Assembly: GCA_900555765.1 (NCBI GenBank)
Contig: USMA01000108.1
Coordinates: 1-5,062, forward strand
Direction of reading: 5' to 3'
Length of the DNA: 5,062 nucleotides
Source: an uncultured Collinsella sp.
GTDB taxonomy: Bacteria; Actinomycetota; Coriobacteriia; Coriobacteriales; Coriobacteriaceae
Below, in pieces: positions 1 to 5,062 of the stretch. Within the stretch, counting starts at the first letter, position 1. Each line of letters starts with the position of its first letter. A program made the position numbers and the translations under genes. The notes below the pieces were generated by a model. That model ran no database searches and was not told the origin of the DNA. It saw only the letters and a program-made list of their open reading frames with translations.

Positions 1-550
1 CGGCGCTCCCTGCCCGCACTGCGGCAAGCCGCTCTCTGCTGCTCGCGGCATCGAGGTCTCCCAGGTCTTCCAGCTGGGCACCAAGTATTCCGAGGCCATG
101 GGTGCCACCTTTATGGACGAGGACGGCAAAGAGAAGCCGCTCATCATGGGTTGCTACGGCGTGGGCGTGTCCCGCTCGCTTGCTGCCGTCGTGGAGCAGC
201 ACAACGACGAGCACGGCATCGTCTGGCCGGTCTCCGTTGCCCCGTACGAGGTCGCGGTGATTCCGCTCGATCCCAAGAAGGAGGAGTGCGCTACCGTCTG
301 CGAGCAGATCGTTGATAGCCTGTGTGCCGAGGGCATCGAGGTCGTCGTCGACGACCGCGACGAGCGTCCCGGCTTTAAGTTTGCCGATAACGACCTTATG
401 GGTTTCCCGTATCAGGTCGTTCTGGGTAAGCGTGGCCTCAAGAATGGTACTGTGGAGCTCAAGGACCGTGCTACGGGCGAGCGCGAGGACGTGGCGATCG
501 ACGAGGTCGTTGCCAAGGTTGCCGAGCTTGTTAAGGCAGACCGCCGTTAA
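1..550 (+). CDS. proS: Prolyl-tRNA synthetase, C-terminal part (5' end outside window)
   Basis: This is the last 182 codons of a bacterial-type class II prolyl-tRNA synthetase, read from base 2 with no in-frame stop until TAA at 548-550. The enzyme charges tRNA-Pro in the cytoplasm. Visible residues begin with CPHCG (4-8), the end of the editing/insertion region. The conserved strand leading into the catalytic core follows (GIEVSQVFQLGTKYSEAM, 16-33). Class II motif 3 is GCYGVGVSRSLAAVVEQ (50-66), with the ATP-contacting Arg at 58. From about residue 80 to the end is the anticodon-binding domain (APYEVAVIPLD; later DDRDERPGFKFADNDLMGFP and VVLGKRG). Many bacterial ProS proteins read IEVGHIFQLG where this one has IEVSQVFQLG, a local divergence that is probably lineage-specific. 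The ATG at 98 is internal and not a start. A strong terminator follows 30 bp after the stop, so this is the last gene of its transcript. Identification is very secure. Confidence 0.96.
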   Translation, partial: GAPCPHCGKPLSAARGIEVSQVFQLGTKYSEAMGATFMDEDGKEKPLIMGCYGVGVSRSLAAVVEQHNDEHGIVWPVSVAPYEVAVIPLDPKKEECATVCEQIVDSLCAEGIEVVVDDRDERPGFKFADNDLMGFPYQVVLGKRGLKNGTVELKDRATGEREDVAIDEVVAKVAELVKADRR

Positions 551-580
551 TCGACGATTTCGCTTGTAGTTCGCTACACG

Positions 581-628
581 GGGCGGCCCTGCATTTCTCC
601 AATGGGGGAGATGCGGGGCCGCCCTTTT
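581..628 (+). terminator. Intrinsic terminator of proS
   Basis: A 20-bp stem pairs 581-600 with 605-624 around the tetraloop AATG (601-604), followed by TTTT at 625-628. The core is GGGCGGCCC against GGGCCGCCC. The three non-Watson-Crick positions (590/615, 595/610, 598/607) are all U-G pairs if transcribed rightward but would be A-C mismatches leftward. This fixes the orientation as the proS terminator. Confidence 0.92.
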
Positions 629-652
629 ATCTTGCCAGCGTACTCAATCGCT

Positions 653-693
653 AAAAGGAAACCCCACAGCCCATGCGAGCTGCGGGGTTTTCC
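653..693 (-). terminator. Intrinsic terminator of the adhE-side leftward transcript
   Basis: On the minus strand a stem joins 679-693 to 657-670 around an 8-nt loop (671-678), followed by UUUU (complement of 653-656). The stem contains the CCCCGC/GTGGGG block. The one imperfect pair (666/683) is U-G on the minus strand and A-C on the plus strand, supporting leftward use. There is a single unpaired base near the outer end (691). It begins 36 bp beyond the phosphotransferase stop codon. Some activity in the other direction is possible because the plus-strand 3' arm ends in TTTT. Confidence 0.85.
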
Positions 694-728
694 ATTGTGC
701 CTCCGATGCGAAATAAATCGCTCAGATA

Positions 729-1493
729 TTACTGATAATCGACGACGTCGATCCAGTTCTTCAGGAACTCATCGTTCACGTTGCGCTTACGAGCGAGCTC
801 GGAAGCGGCGACGATGCTCGTCCACTGACGCACGACCTGCATGGGCATGTCGGCGCGGTCGCAGTAGAGCTCCAGGTAGGCCTCGGCCTGGTCCTTGCTG
901 TTGAGGGCGAAGAGCAGGTAGGTGGTGGCAACGTCGGCAGCAGGGGAGCCCTGGGTGGCGTGTGCCCAGTCGCACACATAGAGCTGGCCGTCGTCGCCGA
1001 CGATGACGTTTGAGGGGTTGAAGTCGCCGTGGCAGACCTTGAACTCCTTAGTCATGCCGTCCAGACGCTCCTGAAGGTTGTAGCGCGTGGTGGCATTGAG
1101 CTGATCAAGGCTGTCGATCATGCGGGCGAACTTGTCGCGCTGACGGTTGAGCAGCGGGGAGGTGTAGCCGTGGATCTCGATCTGGAGGTCGACGAACATC
1201 TCGAGGTACTCACCAAAGCGCTGGGGCTCGGCAGTCATCTTCTCGGCAAGGGTGGTGCCCGGAACCTTCTCGGTCACGAGCGCCCAGCCGTTGGCGTTCT
1301 CGAGCTGGGAAACCTCGAGCGCCTTGGGGCTGCGGATGCCGCACTCATTGATGCGGGCAAGATTCAAAGCCTCGTTGAACACGTCGGAGACAGGCTTGGT
1401 CTCGTTAAAGACCTTGACGATCTTGTCGCCCAGGTCGTAAACGACCTTGTTGCCACGGCGGACGAGCTCGGTCTTGGAATCGGGTAGCAGCAT
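729..1493 (-). CDS. APH-family phosphotransferase (choline/aminoglycoside-kinase fold), substrate unknown
   Basis: The 254-aa protein has the kinase-like fold of the APH/choline kinase superfamily. In the N-lobe, VVYDLGDKIVKVF carries the likely ATP-anchoring Lys27, and Glu41 (FNEAL) is its probable salt-bridge partner. The hinge is near WALVTEKVPGTTL (70-82). The catalytic loop is CHGDFNPSNVIV (154-165), with catalytic Asp157 and metal-binding Asn162. The second metal-binding Asp is D175 in YVCDWAHA. The helical C-lobe runs to the end. No signal peptide or membrane segment is visible, so it should be cytoplasmic. Length is normal for compact members of the family. The start is supported by AAAGGA (within 1501-1507) about 7 nt upstream of the ATG. 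It lies 88 bp downstream of adhE on the same strand and is followed by a terminator, so co-transcription is plausible. The opening resembles a subgroup of uncharacterised anaerobe phosphotransferases (TIGR02172-like, from memory). An antibiotic-resistance role is not supported. A small alcohol, sugar or amino-alcohol substrate is a guess only. Confidence 0.88.
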   Translation of the reverse strand: MLLPDSKTELVRRGNKVVYDLGDKIVKVFNETKPVSDVFNEALNLARINECGIRSPKALEVSQLENANGWALVTEKVPGTTLAEKMTAEPQRFGEYLEMFVDLQIEIHGYTSPLLNRQRDKFARMIDSLDQLNATTRYNLQERLDGMTKEFKVCHGDFNPSNVIVGDDGQLYVCDWAHATQGSPAADVATTYLLFALNSKDQAEAYLELYCDRADMPMQVVRQWTSIVAASELARKRNVNDEFLKNWIDVVDYQ

Positions 1494-1500
1494 GGTTGCA

Positions 1501-1507
1501 TCCTTTC
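1501..1507 (-). promoter_or_regulatory. Ribosome binding site of the phosphotransferase gene
   Basis: The minus strand reads GAAAGGA followed by a 7-nt spacer (TGCAACC) and the ATG at 1493-1491. This purine-rich core at normal distance decides the start codon. Confidence 0.75.
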
Positions 1508-1525
1508 AACGATGCGATAGAAGCG

Positions 1526-1564
1526 ACGGCGGGGGTGTGTGAAACACCCGTGCACCCCCGCCGT
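1526..1564 (-). other. GC-rich hairpin between adhE and the phosphotransferase gene
   Basis: ACGGCGGGGGTG (1526-1537) and CACCCCCGCCGT (1553-1564) are perfect 12-nt inverted repeats around a 15-nt loop, 17 bp after the adhE stop. Read leftward, the stem is followed by CGCTTCTATC, which is not a proper U-tract, and rightward it is followed by TAAAAACC. It is therefore not a canonical intrinsic terminator. A leaky terminator, an RNase-blocking 3' stabiliser of adhE mRNA, or a processing site are all possible. Confidence 0.7.
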
Positions 1565-1581
1565 TAAAAACCGTGCTAAAA

Positions 1582-4230
1582 CTAGCAGACGGCGTAGTCC
1601 TGGGGCTCGCGGCCGTAGTAGGCGTCCAGGTAGAGCTCCTTGATCTCGCTCATGAGCGGGTAGCGCGGGTTAGCGCCGGTGCACTGGTCGTTGAATGCCT
1701 GCTCGGTCATCTCGTCGAGGGTGTCGAGGTAGTACTGCTCGTCTACACCGTTGTCGGCGATGGTCTTTTTTTCGACGTTGAAGTCTTTGTGCTCCTCGAG
1801 CTTCGTGATGAAGTTCTCGAAGACCTCCTTGTCGTCCTTGCCCTCGATGCCGCAGTACTTGGCCATCTCGGCGTAGTTGTGCAGCGCGTTGGGGTAAGGA
1901 TACTGGGAGAAGGTACCCATCTTGACGGGAGCCTCGGCGGCGTTGTAGCGCATGACGCGGGTCAGGATGACGGCGTTTGCGAGGCCGTGAGGCAGGTGAT
2001 GGAAAGCGCCGAGCTTGTGGGCCATGGAGTGGTTGAGGCCCAGGAAGGCGTTGGCGAAGGCCATACCGGCCATGCAGGAGGCGTTGTGCATCTCCTCGCG
2101 GGCATGCGGGTCCTTGGCGCCGTTCGTGAAGCTGGAGGGCAGGTTCTCGAAGACGAGCTTAGCAGCGCGCTCGGAGAGGCCCTTGGTGTAGTCGGAAGCC
2201 ATGATGGAGACGTAGGACTCGATGGCGTGGGTCATGACGTCGATGCCGGAGGCAGCGGTCAGGCCGCGCGGGGCGGTCATGCAGTTGTCGGCGTCGACGA
2301 TAGCCATGTTGGGGAGCAGCGCGTAGTCGGCGAGCGGCCACTTGATGCCGGTCTCCTTGTCGGTGATGATGGCGAACGGCGTGCACTCGGAACCGGTGCC
2401 CGAAGAGGTCGGGACGGCGACGAAGTAGGCCTTCTTGCCCATCTCGGGGAAGGTGAAGATACGCTTGCGGATGTCCATGAAGTCCATGGCCATGTCCTCA
2501 AACTTACACTCGGGGTGCTCGTACATCATCCACATGATCTTGCCGGCGTCCATAGCGGAGCCACCGCCGACGGCGATGATGACGTCCGGCTCAAAGAGAG
2601 CCATCTGCTTGGCGCCGCGACGTGCGCACTGCAGCGACGGATCGGGCTCGACGTCGTAGAAGCAGTCGTGGGCGATGCCCATCTCGTCGAGCTTGGCCTC
2701 GATGGCGCGGGTGTTGCCATTCTTGAAGAGGAACTGGTCGGTGACGATGAAGGCGCGCTTCTTGCCCATGACGTTGCCAAGCTCGTCGAGGGCGACGGGC
2801 GTGGAACCCTTCTTGAAGTAGACCTTCTCGGGAGCGCGGAACCACAGCATGTTCTCACGGCGCTCGGCCACAGTCTTAACGTTGATCAAGTGCTTCACCC
2901 CAACGTTCTCGGAGACGGAGTTGCCGCCCCAGGAGCCGCAGCCCAGGGTCAGAGACGGCTTCATGCCAAAGTTGTACAGGTCACCGATGCCGCCGTGCGA
3001 GGACGGGGTGTTGATGACGATACGGCAGGCCTTCATGACGTGCTCGAACAGGCTGATCTTCTCGGCCTGGGCAGGGTGCACGTACAGAGAGGCGGTGTGG
3101 CCCGGGCCACCGGCGAGCACCAGGTGCTCGGCCTTGTCGACGGCCTCCTGGAAGTCCTTGGCGTGATACATGGCCAGGACCGGGGAGAGCTTCTCGTGGG
3201 AGAACTCCTCCTTGGCGGGGTCGGTGGAGGTGACCTCGGCGATCAGGATCTTGGTCTTGGCAGGAACCTCGATGCCGGCGAGCTCGGCGATCTTGGCGGC
3301 AGCCATGCCGGGGATGCGGTGATCGAGGGCACCGTTCTTGAACATGGCGGCACGCAGGGCCTCCATCTCGGCACCCTGCTTGACGAAGTAGCAGCCGCGC
3401 TTCTGGAACTCGGCCTTAACCTGGTCATAGATGGTGTCGATGACGGTCACGGACTGCTCGGAAGCGCAGATCATGCCGTTGTCGAAGGTCTTGGAGTGGA
3501 TGAGGGAGTGGACGGCGAGCAGCACGTCAGCGGTGTCGTCGATGACGACCGGGGTGTTACCGGCGCCAACGCCCAGGGCGGGCTTGCCCGAGGAGTAGGC
3601 GGCCTTGACCATGCCCGGGCCACCGGTGGCGAGGATGATGTCGACGTCGCGCATGACCATGTTGGTCAGCTCGATGGAGGGGACATCGACCCAGCCGATG
3701 ATGCCCTCGGGGGCGCCGGCCTTGACGGCGGCGTCAAGCACGAGCTTGGCGGCGGCGATGGTGCACTTGGCGGCAGCCGGGTGCGGGGAGATGATGATGG
3801 CGTTGCGGGTCTTCAGGCTGATCAGCGTCTTGAAGATCGCGGTGGAGGTGGGGTTGGTCGTCGGGATGACGGCGCCCACGATGCCGATGGGCTCGGCGAT
3901 CTTGGTGATGCCGTAAGCCTCGTCGCGCTCCAGGACACCACAGGTCTTGGTGTTCTTGTAAGCGTTGTAGATGTACTCTGCGGCGTAGTGGTTCTTGATG
4001 ACCTTGTCCTCAAGAACGCCGCGGCCGGTCTCCTCGATGGCCATCTTCGCCAACGGGATACGAGCCTTGTTGGCGGCCATGGCGGCCTCATAGAAGATCT
4101 TGTCGACCTGCTCCTGCGTGTACGTAGCAAAAAGCGCCTGGGCCTCTCGCATCTGAGCGAGCTTAGCCTCAAGCGCCTCTACGTTGTCCACAATTGCGGG
4201 AGTAGTGTTTTCCGGTGACTTTTTCACCAT
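1582..4230 (-). CDS. adhE: Bifunctional acetaldehyde-CoA/alcohol dehydrogenase AdhE
   Basis: The 882-aa protein reduces acetyl-CoA to acetaldehyde and then ethanol, using two NADH and so regenerating NAD+ in fermentation. The N-terminal CoA-acylating aldehyde dehydrogenase domain spans roughly 15-450. It contains IGIVGAVIPTTNPTST (115-130), the GVGAGNTP cofactor-loop segment (220-227) and catalytic Cys255 in NGMICASEQ. After a linker, the C-terminal iron-dependent alcohol dehydrogenase domain spans about 460-870. It has GGGSAMDAGK (555-564) for NAD binding and PTSSGTGSE (607-615). The Fe ligands, by alignment to E. coli AdhE from memory, are D664, H668, H734 and H748. All are intact and the length is typical (E. 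coli 891 aa), so it is probably functional. AdhE proteins usually assemble into cytoplasmic filaments (spirosomes), which is family knowledge not visible here. The start is fixed by AAGGAG (4237-4242) 6 nt upstream of the ATG. The upstream region carries a promoter candidate and an operator-like inverted repeat. The phosphotransferase gene follows it downstream. Confidence 0.98.
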   Translation of the reverse strand: MVKKSPENTTPAIVDNVEALEAKLAQMREAQALFATYTQEQVDKIFYEAAMAANKARIPLAKMAIEETGRGVLEDKVIKNHYAAEYIYNAYKNTKTCGVLERDEAYGITKIAEPIGIVGAVIPTTNPTSTAIFKTLISLKTRNAIIISPHPAAAKCTIAAAKLVLDAAVKAGAPEGIIGWVDVPSIELTNMVMRDVDIILATGGPGMVKAAYSSGKPALGVGAGNTPVVIDDTADVLLAVHSLIHSKTFDNGMICASEQSVTVIDTIYDQVKAEFQKRGCYFVKQGAEMEALRAAMFKNGALDHRIPGMAAAKIAELAGIEVPAKTKILIAEVTSTDPAKEEFSHEKLSPVLAMYHAKDFQEAVDKAEHLVLAGGPGHTASLYVHPAQAEKISLFEHVMKACRIVINTPSSHGGIGDLYNFGMKPSLTLGCGSWGGNSVSENVGVKHLINVKTVAERRENMLWFRAPEKVYFKKGSTPVALDELGNVMGKKRAFIVTDQFLFKNGNTRAIEAKLDEMGIAHDCFYDVEPDPSLQCARRGAKQMALFEPDVIIAVGGGSAMDAGKIMWMMYEHPECKFEDMAMDFMDIRKRIFTFPEMGKKAYFVAVPTSSGTGSECTPFAIITDKETGIKWPLADYALLPNMAIVDADNCMTAPRGLTAASGIDVMTHAIESYVSIMASDYTKGLSERAAKLVFENLPSSFTNGAKDPHAREEMHNASCMAGMAFANAFLGLNHSMAHKLGAFHHLPHGLANAVILTRVMRYNAAEAPVKMGTFSQYPYPNALHNYAEMAKYCGIEGKDDKEVFENFITKLEEHKDFNVEKKTIADNGVDEQYYLDTLDEMTEQAFNDQCTGANPRYPLMSEIKELYLDAYYGREPQDYAVC

Positions 4231-4236
4231 TTGTGT

Positions 4237-4242
4237 CTCCTT
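4237..4242 (-). promoter_or_regulatory. Ribosome binding site of adhE, with a small occluding hairpin
   Basis: AAGGAG lies 6 nt before the ATG on the minus strand. In the mRNA the site can pair: UCUCC (complement of 4249-4253) with GGAGA (complement of 4236-4240) across an 8-nt loop. That gives a 5-bp stem covering most of the Shine-Dalgarno sequence. The site itself is clear; the regulatory effect of so short a stem is uncertain. Confidence 0.8.
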
Positions 4243-4270
4243 GCGATCGGAGATTTACCCTACAAGATGC

Positions 4271-4279
4271 ATGATAGCA
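4271..4279 (-). promoter_or_regulatory. Candidate extended -10 promoter of adhE
   Basis: The minus strand reads TGC-TATCAT, an extended -10 (TGn) plus a hexamer matching TATAAT at five of six positions. No good -35 lies 16-18 bp upstream; the hexamer at 17 bp is CCGTTC. The promoter would therefore depend on the extended element or on an activator. The predicted start near 4264 would give a leader of about 34 nt. Confidence 0.5.
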
Positions 4280-4322
4280 AGAAATAAATCGGTGAACGGT
4301 CAGATTCCCGTAAAAGACAAAC

Positions 4323-4352
4323 TAAAACGCTTCAATAAACTGAAACGTTTTA
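4323..4352. promoter_or_regulatory. 30-bp inverted repeat upstream of adhE, probable operator
   Basis: TAAAACGCTTCA (4323-4334) and TGAAACGTTTTA (4341-4352) form 12-nt inverted arms with one mismatch around the 6-nt spacer ATAAAC. Each arm is itself a partial palindrome with a central CG, like LacI/GalR-family operators, and the two centres are 18 bp apart. The element lies about 60-90 bp upstream of the proposed adhE start. It does not match the Rex consensus (TTGTGAA-N4-TTCACAA type). The neighbouring 9-mer AACTAAAAC occurs directly repeated at 4320-4328 and 4352-4360, partly overlapping the arms. The regulator cannot be named from sequence. Confidence 0.55.
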
Positions 4353-4383
4353 ACTAAAACTACTTGCCTGCTCCACCGCCCCG

Positions 4384-4430
4384 CTCATTGGGGACAGGCT
4401 TACATGAGTGCTTATACTCATTTGGGACAG
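4384..4430. repeat. REP-like repeat and palindrome cluster next to the RAYT gene
   Basis: CTCATTGGGGACAG (4384-4397) and CTCATTTGGGACAG (4417-4430) are 14-bp direct repeats with one mismatch, offset by 33 bp. Between and overlapping them, ATGAGT (4404-4409) and ACTCAT (4416-4421) form a perfect 6-bp palindrome around GCTTAT. ATGAG can also pair with the first copy's CTCAT (4384-4388), giving two mutually exclusive foldbacks. The position immediately upstream of a RAYT gene suggests a cognate recognition element; this is inference. Confidence 0.6.
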
Positions 4431-4444
4431 ACATCGTTTTGCCA

Positions 4445-4475
4445 TTTTGCCGTTCTGGGCCTGTTTTTGCCGTTC
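4445..4475 (+). repeat. Short direct repeat TTTTGCCGTTC
   Basis: TTTTGCCGTTC occurs exactly at 4445-4455 and 4465-4475, 20 bp apart (about two helical turns). A partial copy, TTTTGCC, lies at 4437-4443. It sits just upstream of the TATATATA candidate -10 region of the rightward gene. It could be a regulator site or leftover repeat sequence; the function is unknown. Confidence 0.45.
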
Positions 4476-4483
4476 ATTGGATA

Positions 4484-4489
4484 TATATA
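4484..4489 (+). promoter_or_regulatory. Weak candidate -10 of the transposase gene
   Basis: TATATA lies within a TATATATA run (4482-4489) about 75 bp before the ATG. No convincing -35 is present; CTGTTT at 4461-4466 is 17 bp upstream. If used, transcription would begin near 4496 and the leader would include the whole RBS-occluding hairpin. Confidence 0.3.
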
Positions 4490-4517
4490 GATCACAGGCT
4501 CAGCATTTCGCGTTCCT

Positions 4518-4561
4518 TCTCTCCTTTTAGGTGTTGCCTGTTCAGTTTTTGAAAGGAGAGA
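4518..4561 (+). promoter_or_regulatory. Hairpin sequestering the transposase ribosome binding site
   Basis: TCTCTCCTTT (4518-4527) is a perfect complement of AAAGGAGAGA (4552-4561), which contains the Shine-Dalgarno core AAGGAG (4553-4558), 5 nt before the ATG. The helix can extend inward by four more pairs (U-G, A-U, G-U, G-U; 4528-4531 with 4548-4551), leaving a 16-nt loop. The wobble pairs are only valid in a rightward transcript. The structure would strongly limit translation initiation, as leader hairpins do in IS200-type elements. Confidence 0.65.
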
Positions 4562-4563
4562 TT

Positions 4564-5062
4564 ATGCCTCGATGTGCCCGCGCCGTTTCGCTCACCGGTT
4601 ATTACCACGTCTTTGACCGTGGTAACTCTAAACAGATTATTTTTGAAGATGACTCTGACCGATATCGTTTCTTATCGGACATCTCGGACAGGTTCGCGCG
4701 CCATAAAGTGGCGGTGTTGGCTTGGTGCCTTATGGACAACCACTTCCATTTGATGGTTGATGACCCATTTGACAATCTTTCAAAGGCAATGCAGTGTGCG
4801 CTGACGGCGTATGCCAAGTATTTCAATGGGAAAACGGGGAGAACAGGCCATCTGTTTGACAATCGCTATTCACGGGTCGCGGTTGAGTCGGACACGCAGG
4901 CGGTACAGCTGCTCGATTATATCCATCTCAATCCCGTGAAAGGTGCGCTCGACTCGCTCGAGGCGTACCGCTGGTCAAGCTACAAGGCATATCAGCTGGG
5001 CTATGATCCCTTTGACATCTGTGACGCGGCTCCTATGCTCGATATCGTCGGAGGCTCCCGTT
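4564..5062 (+). CDS. REP-associated tyrosine transposase (RAYT, Y1/HUH family), 3' end outside window
   Basis: An open frame of 166 codons runs from ATG at 4564 to the window edge without a stop. The protein is a single-strand DNA nuclease of the Y1 transposase superfamily (IS200-like fold). The start, MPRCARAVSLTGYYHVFDRGN, matches the usual RAYT opening (YHVxxRGN; here Y14-N21). The HUH metal site is H60-F61-H62 in WCLMDNHFHLMV. YAKYFNGKTGRTGHLFDNRY (83-102) and LLDYIHLNPVKG (116-127) follow, typical of the family, with Y119 the likely nucleophile. WSSYKAY (137-143) is the usual post-catalytic motif. No inactivating change is visible in the part seen. The start is supported by AAGGAG 5 nt upstream, which lies inside a hairpin. 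It is transcribed divergently from adhE. RAYTs are normally single-copy domesticated enzymes that mobilise or maintain REP palindromes, and a candidate repeat lies just upstream. A full insertion sequence is not demonstrated because no ends are visible. Confidence 0.92.
   Translation, partial: MPRCARAVSLTGYYHVFDRGNSKQIIFEDDSDRYRFLSDISDRFARHKVAVLAWCLMDNHFHLMVDDPFDNLSKAMQCALTAYAKYFNGKTGRTGHLFDNRYSRVAVESDTQAVQLLDYIHLNPVKGALDSLEAYRWSSYKAYQLGYDPFDICDAAPMLDIVGGSR

Noticed and set aside
602..904. A 100-codon plus-strand frame beginning inside the proS terminator.
   Set aside because: It starts in the terminator loop region, crosses the second terminator and the phosphotransferase 3' end, and encodes an Arg/Ser/Cys-rich low-complexity product.
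1029..1487. A 152-codon plus-strand open frame antisense to the phosphotransferase gene.
   Set aside because: It has the same shadow character, no ribosome binding site or family motif, and lies wholly inside a well-supported gene on the other strand.
729..1493. Aminoglycoside resistance gene.
   Set aside because: The protein shares the APH fold, but I recognise no resistance-enzyme signature beyond the general catalytic motifs. Its place downstream of adhE and native base composition argue for a housekeeping or metabolic kinase.
1573..4218. An 881-codon open frame on the plus strand, antisense to almost all of adhE.
   Set aside because: Its length is striking, but the composition is biased (V, G, L, D, H rich, low complexity, no recognisable domain). 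It is the expected complement-strand shadow of a GC-rich, codon-biased gene, and adhE on the minus strand is certain.
4261..4320. A Rex (NADH-sensing) operator near the adhE promoter.
   Set aside because: GGTGAACGG at 4291-4299 has a TGAA core but lacks the paired TTCACAA half-site at the right spacing, so no Rex site is called.
4364..4552. A 62-codon plus-strand frame in the adhE-RAYT intergenic region.
   Set aside because: There is no Shine-Dalgarno site before its start, no recognisable sequence, and it runs through the REP-like repeat and the RBS hairpin. Chance is the simplest explanation.
4602..4862. An 86-codon minus-strand frame inside the transposase gene.
   Set aside because: It lies opposite the HUH motif region of the clearly coding RAYT frame, with no supporting start signal or domain.

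Overview
The window looks like a chromosomal stretch from a GC-rich, fermentative anaerobe, probably a Coriobacteriia member such as Collinsella. That guess rests on high-GC coding sequence, an actinobacterial-looking ProS, a full-length AdhE fermentation enzyme, and the combination of genes. I place the class with moderate confidence and the genus with low confidence, since no marker gene can be searched here.

Layout. The left edge (1-550, + strand) holds the 3' end of proS, encoding bacterial-type prolyl-tRNA synthetase; its 5' part lies outside the window. Positions 551-728 are a convergent intergenic region with two back-to-back intrinsic terminators. One serves proS (581-628, + strand) and one serves the leftward transcript (653-693, - strand). 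Next, on the minus strand, come a 254-aa APH/choline-kinase-fold phosphotransferase of unknown substrate (729-1493) and adhE (1582-4230), the bifunctional acetaldehyde/alcohol dehydrogenase. All catalytic and metal-binding residues I checked in AdhE are present. The 88-bp gap between the two genes contains a perfect 12-bp GC-rich hairpin with no U-tract. The two genes may therefore share a transcript, with adhE first and the phosphotransferase as a distal, possibly attenuated, gene.

The 333-bp divergent intergenic region (4231-4563) is AT-richer and dense in structure. On the adhE side it has a Shine-Dalgarno site, an extended -10 promoter candidate and a 30-bp inverted repeat made of two LacI-operator-like 12-mers. 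On the other side it has a REP-like repeat/palindrome cluster, a short direct repeat, and a long hairpin that buries the ribosome binding site of the rightward gene. That gene (4564 to beyond the window end, + strand) encodes a REP-associated tyrosine transposase (RAYT, Y1/HUH nuclease). It is absent from simple ORF lists only because no stop codon is reached before the window ends.

AdhE and its regulatory region form the metabolic core: acetyl-CoA to ethanol with NAD+ regeneration. The RAYT and its adjacent candidate cognate repeat form a small domesticated-transposon module placed divergently from adhE. No clearly new multi-gene system is visible. The most unusual signals are the structured leader and repeat upstream of the RAYT and the paired operator upstream of adhE.
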